Shown here one piece after another: positions 6,318 to 8,246 of a stretch of 8,246 bases of DNA; position 1 is the first letter of the stretch; each line of letters begins with the position of its first letter. The notes beneath the pieces were generated by a model. It worked only from the letters and a program-made list of their open reading frames with translations. It was not told where the DNA came from and did no database searches. Where the stretch lies: positions 2,840 through 11,085 of the forward strand of contig DCIP01000102.1 of NCBI GenBank assembly GCA_002317115.1. The letters run 5' to 3'. The translations under genes were made by a program, and so were the position numbers. The stretch is from Candidatus Scybalocola fimicaballi. GTDB taxonomy: Bacteria > Bacteroidota > Bacteroidia > Bacteroidales > Paludibacteraceae.

Positions 6318-7121
6318 CTATTTAAATAATCTCTTCCACCAAGGCAATTTCTTTTCTTCCGTTGCGACGGGAGTGTAGTTTATAAGAAAGTCTATTACTT
6401 CACGAGCCGGTTTCTTTAGTTTGATAATCGGATCGATGAAGTATAGCTCACCGTTGTCGCCCTTCAATACATTGTCGGAGGCTGTACCTATGTCGGTTAC
6501 TGAGACATACTCATTGCCATAAAAGTAGTATCCGTCTGGCTCCAATCCCAACGTCTTCAAATGAGCAATAATCTCATCATCAGTAGGGTGGGCATTGGTA
6601 GAGGCAATGAAAGGTTGAGTCAACACGATTCGAAGATTCCCCTCGTCTTCAGCAAGACCTATAAATTTATAATGTGTATTAGGGAATAGAAGATTATGAA
6701 CGATATGCTCATAGATGGCATCTTCAGCGTGAAGCTCCTTTATCACCCATTTAGCGAATGGATCTTTAACCTTATATATGAGATTTTCCTTTTCGTTATA
6801 GAAAATTTCGCATTCGCCAGTCTTTGTGCATAGTTTGTCACCAAACTTATCTATAGTTGCTCTGTCGATAAACAGATTGTTATCTTTGGCAATCTTAAAT
6901 AATCTCTCAACCTCTACCTGTTCCGCTCTGGTTTGCTCAAGAGTAGTCTGCACATCCTCTGGACCTCCATACGATTGATCGTGAACCCTTTTTTCAAGCA
7001 CTCGTATGTCGCCTCTGTCAAGATCTGCCATTTCTCTTCTGGATAGGTTTTGATAAAGGCATTCACCGACATGCTGGTTTGGCTCATTATTATTTTGCTC
7101 AAGTCTTGTTCCATTGCTCAT
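6318..7121 (-). CDS. Putative polyvalent-protein-type kinase (Kinase-PolyVal-like)
   Basis: The 267-residue product resembles the Ser/Thr/Tyr-kinase-like domain first described in polyvalent proteins of phages and conjugative elements. Residues 1-60 are polar and unremarkable and 61-82 form a charged helix. The kinase-like region covers about 95-250. It includes the strand LIYKVKD (114-120) with a candidate ATP-binding Lys117 or Lys119, the helix KELHAEDAIYEHI (128-140), a hinge-like RIVLTQPFI (164-172), a D-x6-N pair in TDIGTASDNVL (D210, N217) in the place of a catalytic loop, and LYFIDPII (226-233), whose D230 could bind metal. The tail KKLPWWKRLFK is basic and aromatic. The gene starts 18 bases after the trmD stop on the same strand, so the two are probably co-transcribed. 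Substrate unknown; kinase activity is inference from these motifs only. Confidence 0.68.
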   Translation of the reverse strand: MSNGTRLEQNNNEPNQHVGECLYQNLSRREMADLDRGDIRVLEKRVHDQSYGGPEDVQTTLEQTRAEQVEVERLFKIAKDNNLFIDRATIDKFGDKLCTKTGECEIFYNEKENLIYKVKDPFAKWVIKELHAEDAIYEHIVHNLLFPNTHYKFIGLAEDEGNLRIVLTQPFIASTNAHPTDDEIIAHLKTLGLEPDGYYFYGNEYVSVTDIGTASDNVLKGDNGELYFIDPIIKLKKPAREVIDFLINYTPVATEEKKLPWWKRLFK

Positions 7122-7139
7122 AATGGTTCTGTTTAATGA

Positions 7140-7817
7140 TTATTCCCCAAGCAAATCTGGCCTTAGTTTTTTAGTCCTTTCCAAACTCTGCTCGTACTCC
7201 CACTCACGAATCAATTTCTCGTTACCTGACAATAGCACCTCTGGCACTTTCCAACCCTTATAGTCGGCTGGACGAGTGTAGACTGGGGGTGCCAAAAGAT
7301 CATCCTGGAAACAGTCTGTCAACGCACTTTCCAAATCACTCATCGCTCCTGGCAATAGACGTACCACAGCATCTGTCATGATTAGCGACGCAAGTTCACC
7401 TCCAGTCAACACGAAATCTCCGACTGAGATTTCACGAGTGATAAGATGCTCACGAATACGATGGTCGATACCTTTATAATGGCCACATAGGATGATTATA
7501 TTATTGTAGAGAGACATCTCGTTGGCAATCTTCTGGTTGAAAGTCTCACCGTCGGGACTTGTATAGATTACCTCATCATATTCTCTCTGCTCCTTAAGAT
7601 GCGTGATAAGTCTGTCGATAGGCTCGATCTGCATCACCATACCGGCTGAGTAGCCGTAAGCCTCGTCGTCGACTTTCAAATGCTTATTTAGAGTGTAGTC
7701 ACGGATATTGTGGATTTGGATATCCACCAAACCTTTTTCTCTTGCTCTCTTTATGATTGAATGCTGCAACGGACTTTCAAGAAGTTCTGGCACACACGAC
7801 AAAATATCTATTCTCAT
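7140..7817 (-). CDS. trmD: tRNA (guanine-N1)-methyltransferase (m1G37)
   Basis: TrmD methylates N1 of G37, next to the anticodon of several tRNAs, using S-adenosylmethionine, and so limits +1 frameshifting. The 225-residue product is of normal length, and its N-terminus [13 protein letters not shown] is typical. The SPOUT-fold trefoil-knot motifs are present: YTSPDG (85-90), [12 protein letters not shown] (110-121) and [13 protein letters not shown] (131-143). R153 and D168 fit the catalytic arginine and aspartate of the E. coli enzyme by motif alignment. PVYTRP (178-183) is the usual downstream signature. In the substrate loop, [14 protein letters not shown] (49-62), YS stands where a second glycine pair is usual. 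The gene is divergent from ileS and upstream of the kinase-like gene; the ribosomal proteins that often adjoin trmD in other phyla are absent. Confidence 0.97.
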   Translation of the reverse strand: MRIDILSCVPELLESPLQHSIIKRAREKGLVDIQIHNIRDYTLNKHLKVDDEAYGYSAGMVMQIEPIDRLITHLKEQREYDEVIYTSPDGETFNQKIANEMSLYNNIIILCGHYKGIDHRIREHLITREISVGDFVLTGGELASLIMTDAVVRLLPGAMSDLESALTDCFQDDLLAPPVYTRPADYKGWKVPEVLLSGNEKLIREWEYEQSLERTKKLRPDLLGE

Positions 7818-7837
7818 TTTTTTTGCTTTATATACTG

Positions 7838-7869
7838 CGAAGATACGACTTTATTTACTTTTTAGCGAA
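7838..7869 (-). promoter_or_regulatory. Likely promoter for trmD and the kinase-like gene
   Basis: On the minus strand, TTCG (7869-7866) is followed after 20 bases by TATCTTCG (7845-7838), one base off the TAnnTTTG consensus at -7. The predicted start near 7831 would leave a leader of only about 14 bases before the trmD ATG (7817). Confidence 0.5.
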
Positions 7870-7898
7870 TATTAATGCTCTACAATATAATTTTTTTG

Positions 7899-7906
7899 TA
7901 AATTTG
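7899..7906 (+). promoter_or_regulatory. Likely -7 element for ileS
   Basis: TAAATTTG matches TAnnTTTG exactly and is followed by the GC step that commonly trails this box. No clear -33 element is seen 19-21 bases upstream. Transcription would start near 7913, giving a leader of about 53 bases before the ileS ATG. Confidence 0.55.
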
Positions 7907-7919
7907 CACTGCATTATGC

Positions 7920-7934
7920 TTCGCATTGTGCGAA
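7920..7934 (+). other. Small hairpin in the ileS leader
   Basis: TTCGCA (7920-7925) and TGCGAA (7929-7934) form a perfect 6-bp stem with a 3-base loop near the start of the predicted ileS transcript. There is no T-box specifier or antiterminator sequence and no U-tract after it, so a regulatory role is not supported beyond its position. Confidence 0.3.
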
Positions 7935-7965
7935 TTTTCATGAAAATAAGAAAACATTATACATA

Positions 7966-8246
7966 ATGGGTAAGAAATTTACTGAGTATTCGAATTTTAA
8001 CCTCTCGGATGTAAACAAAGAGGTGCTAAAGGATTGGGATGCTAAAGACCTTTTCCATAAGAGTATCTCTGAGAGAGAAGGTAATCCAACTTTCGTATTT
8101 TTTGAAGGTCCGCCTTCAGCAAACGGTATGCCAGGTATCCACCACGTAATGGCTCGTTCAATCAAGGATATTTTCTGCAGATACAAGACTATGAAGGGAT
8201 TCCATGTTAAGCGTAAAGCTGGATGGGATACTCACGGACTTCCTGT
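7966..8246 (+). CDS. ileS: Isoleucyl-tRNA synthetase, N-terminal part (cut by the window edge)
   Basis: IleRS attaches isoleucine to tRNA-Ile in the cytoplasm. Only the first 93 residues are in the window; the gene runs off the right edge. The start at 7966 gives [20 protein letters not shown], as in Bacteroidales IleRS. The first class I signature lies in [19 protein letters not shown] (47-65), followed by [12 protein letters not shown] and the conserved [11 protein letters not shown] (83-93). The signature reads G57-I58-H59-H60, with the first and third positions of the canonical H-x-G-H exchanged. The KMSKS loop, the editing domain and the C-terminus are not visible. The gene is divergent from trmD with 148 bases between them. 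The identification is secure; the type 2 assignment rests on the signature and the Bacteroidales-like sequence. Confidence 0.95.
   Translation, partial: MGKKFTEYSNFNLSDVNKEVLKDWDAKDLFHKSISEREGNPTFVFFEGPPSANGMPGIHHVMARSIKDIFCRYKTMKGFHVKRKAGWDTHGLP

Noticed and set aside
7907..7965. T-box or other riboswitch in the ileS leader
   Set aside because: The leader is only about 53 bases, with one 6-bp hairpin, no terminator and no T-box sequence.
7757..7966. Plus-strand open frame of 69 codons overlapping the trmD start and the trmD-ileS gap
   Set aside because: It lies antisense to the conserved trmD N-terminus, spans both predicted promoters, ends at the ileS start and looks like the translation of AT-rich spacer.
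1..8246. CRISPR array, tRNA, rRNA or insertion-sequence transposase
   Set aside because: No regularly spaced direct repeats, tRNA-like cloverleaf, rRNA sequence or transposase motifs were seen on either strand.

Overview
This window is AT-rich chromosomal DNA from a member of the Bacteroidota, most likely the order Bacteroidales. Three things point there. Promoters have the Bacteroidetes form (TAnnTTTG at -7) and there are no clear Shine-Dalgarno sites. The largest gene ends in a type IX secretion (T9SS) type B sorting domain. The TrmD and IleS sequences look like Bacteroidales proteins. Genus cannot be fixed from the sequence alone.

Layout. On the minus strand at the left end lie folK (folate pathway kinase, 6-482), a small antibiotic-biosynthesis-monooxygenase (ABM) fold protein (533-808) and a DUF4349 lipoprotein (905-1747). 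A strong hairpin terminator sits between the ABM gene and folK. Then comes a 524-base gap (1748-2271) that is not plain spacer. It carries a decayed second copy of the junction at 748-1024: the 5' end of the ABM gene without its start codon, the ABM promoter, and a remnant of the 3' end of the DUF4349 gene. A GC-rich patch interrupts the copy. The copied promoter now lies directly upstream of the DUF4349 gene and probably drives it.

The middle is one 1323-residue exported protein on the plus strand (2272-6243). It has a signal peptide, a beta-sandwich-like N-terminal domain, two W-Q-Y-S modules, eight Cys-paired Ig-like repeats with a period of about 82 residues, and a T9SS type B C-terminal domain with an eroded calcium-loop motif. 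It is probably a surface adhesin or structural protein. A perfect 14-bp hairpin separates it from the convergent minus-strand genes.

The right end holds trmD (tRNA m1G37 methyltransferase, 7140-7817) and, 18 bases downstream, a protein resembling the kinase domain found in phage and plasmid polyvalent proteins (6318-7121); the two look like one operon. Divergent from trmD is the start of ileS (7966 to the window edge). Its class I signature reads G-I-H-H instead of H-x-G-H, the altered form reported for some type 2 isoleucyl-tRNA synthetases that strongly resist mupirocin.

Most of the window is housekeeping or surface-protein DNA. The points most worth following are the GxHH IleS, the fossil promoter duplication, the polyvalent-type kinase tied to trmD, and the terminator abutting the folK start codon. 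I did not find a clear new multi-gene system.
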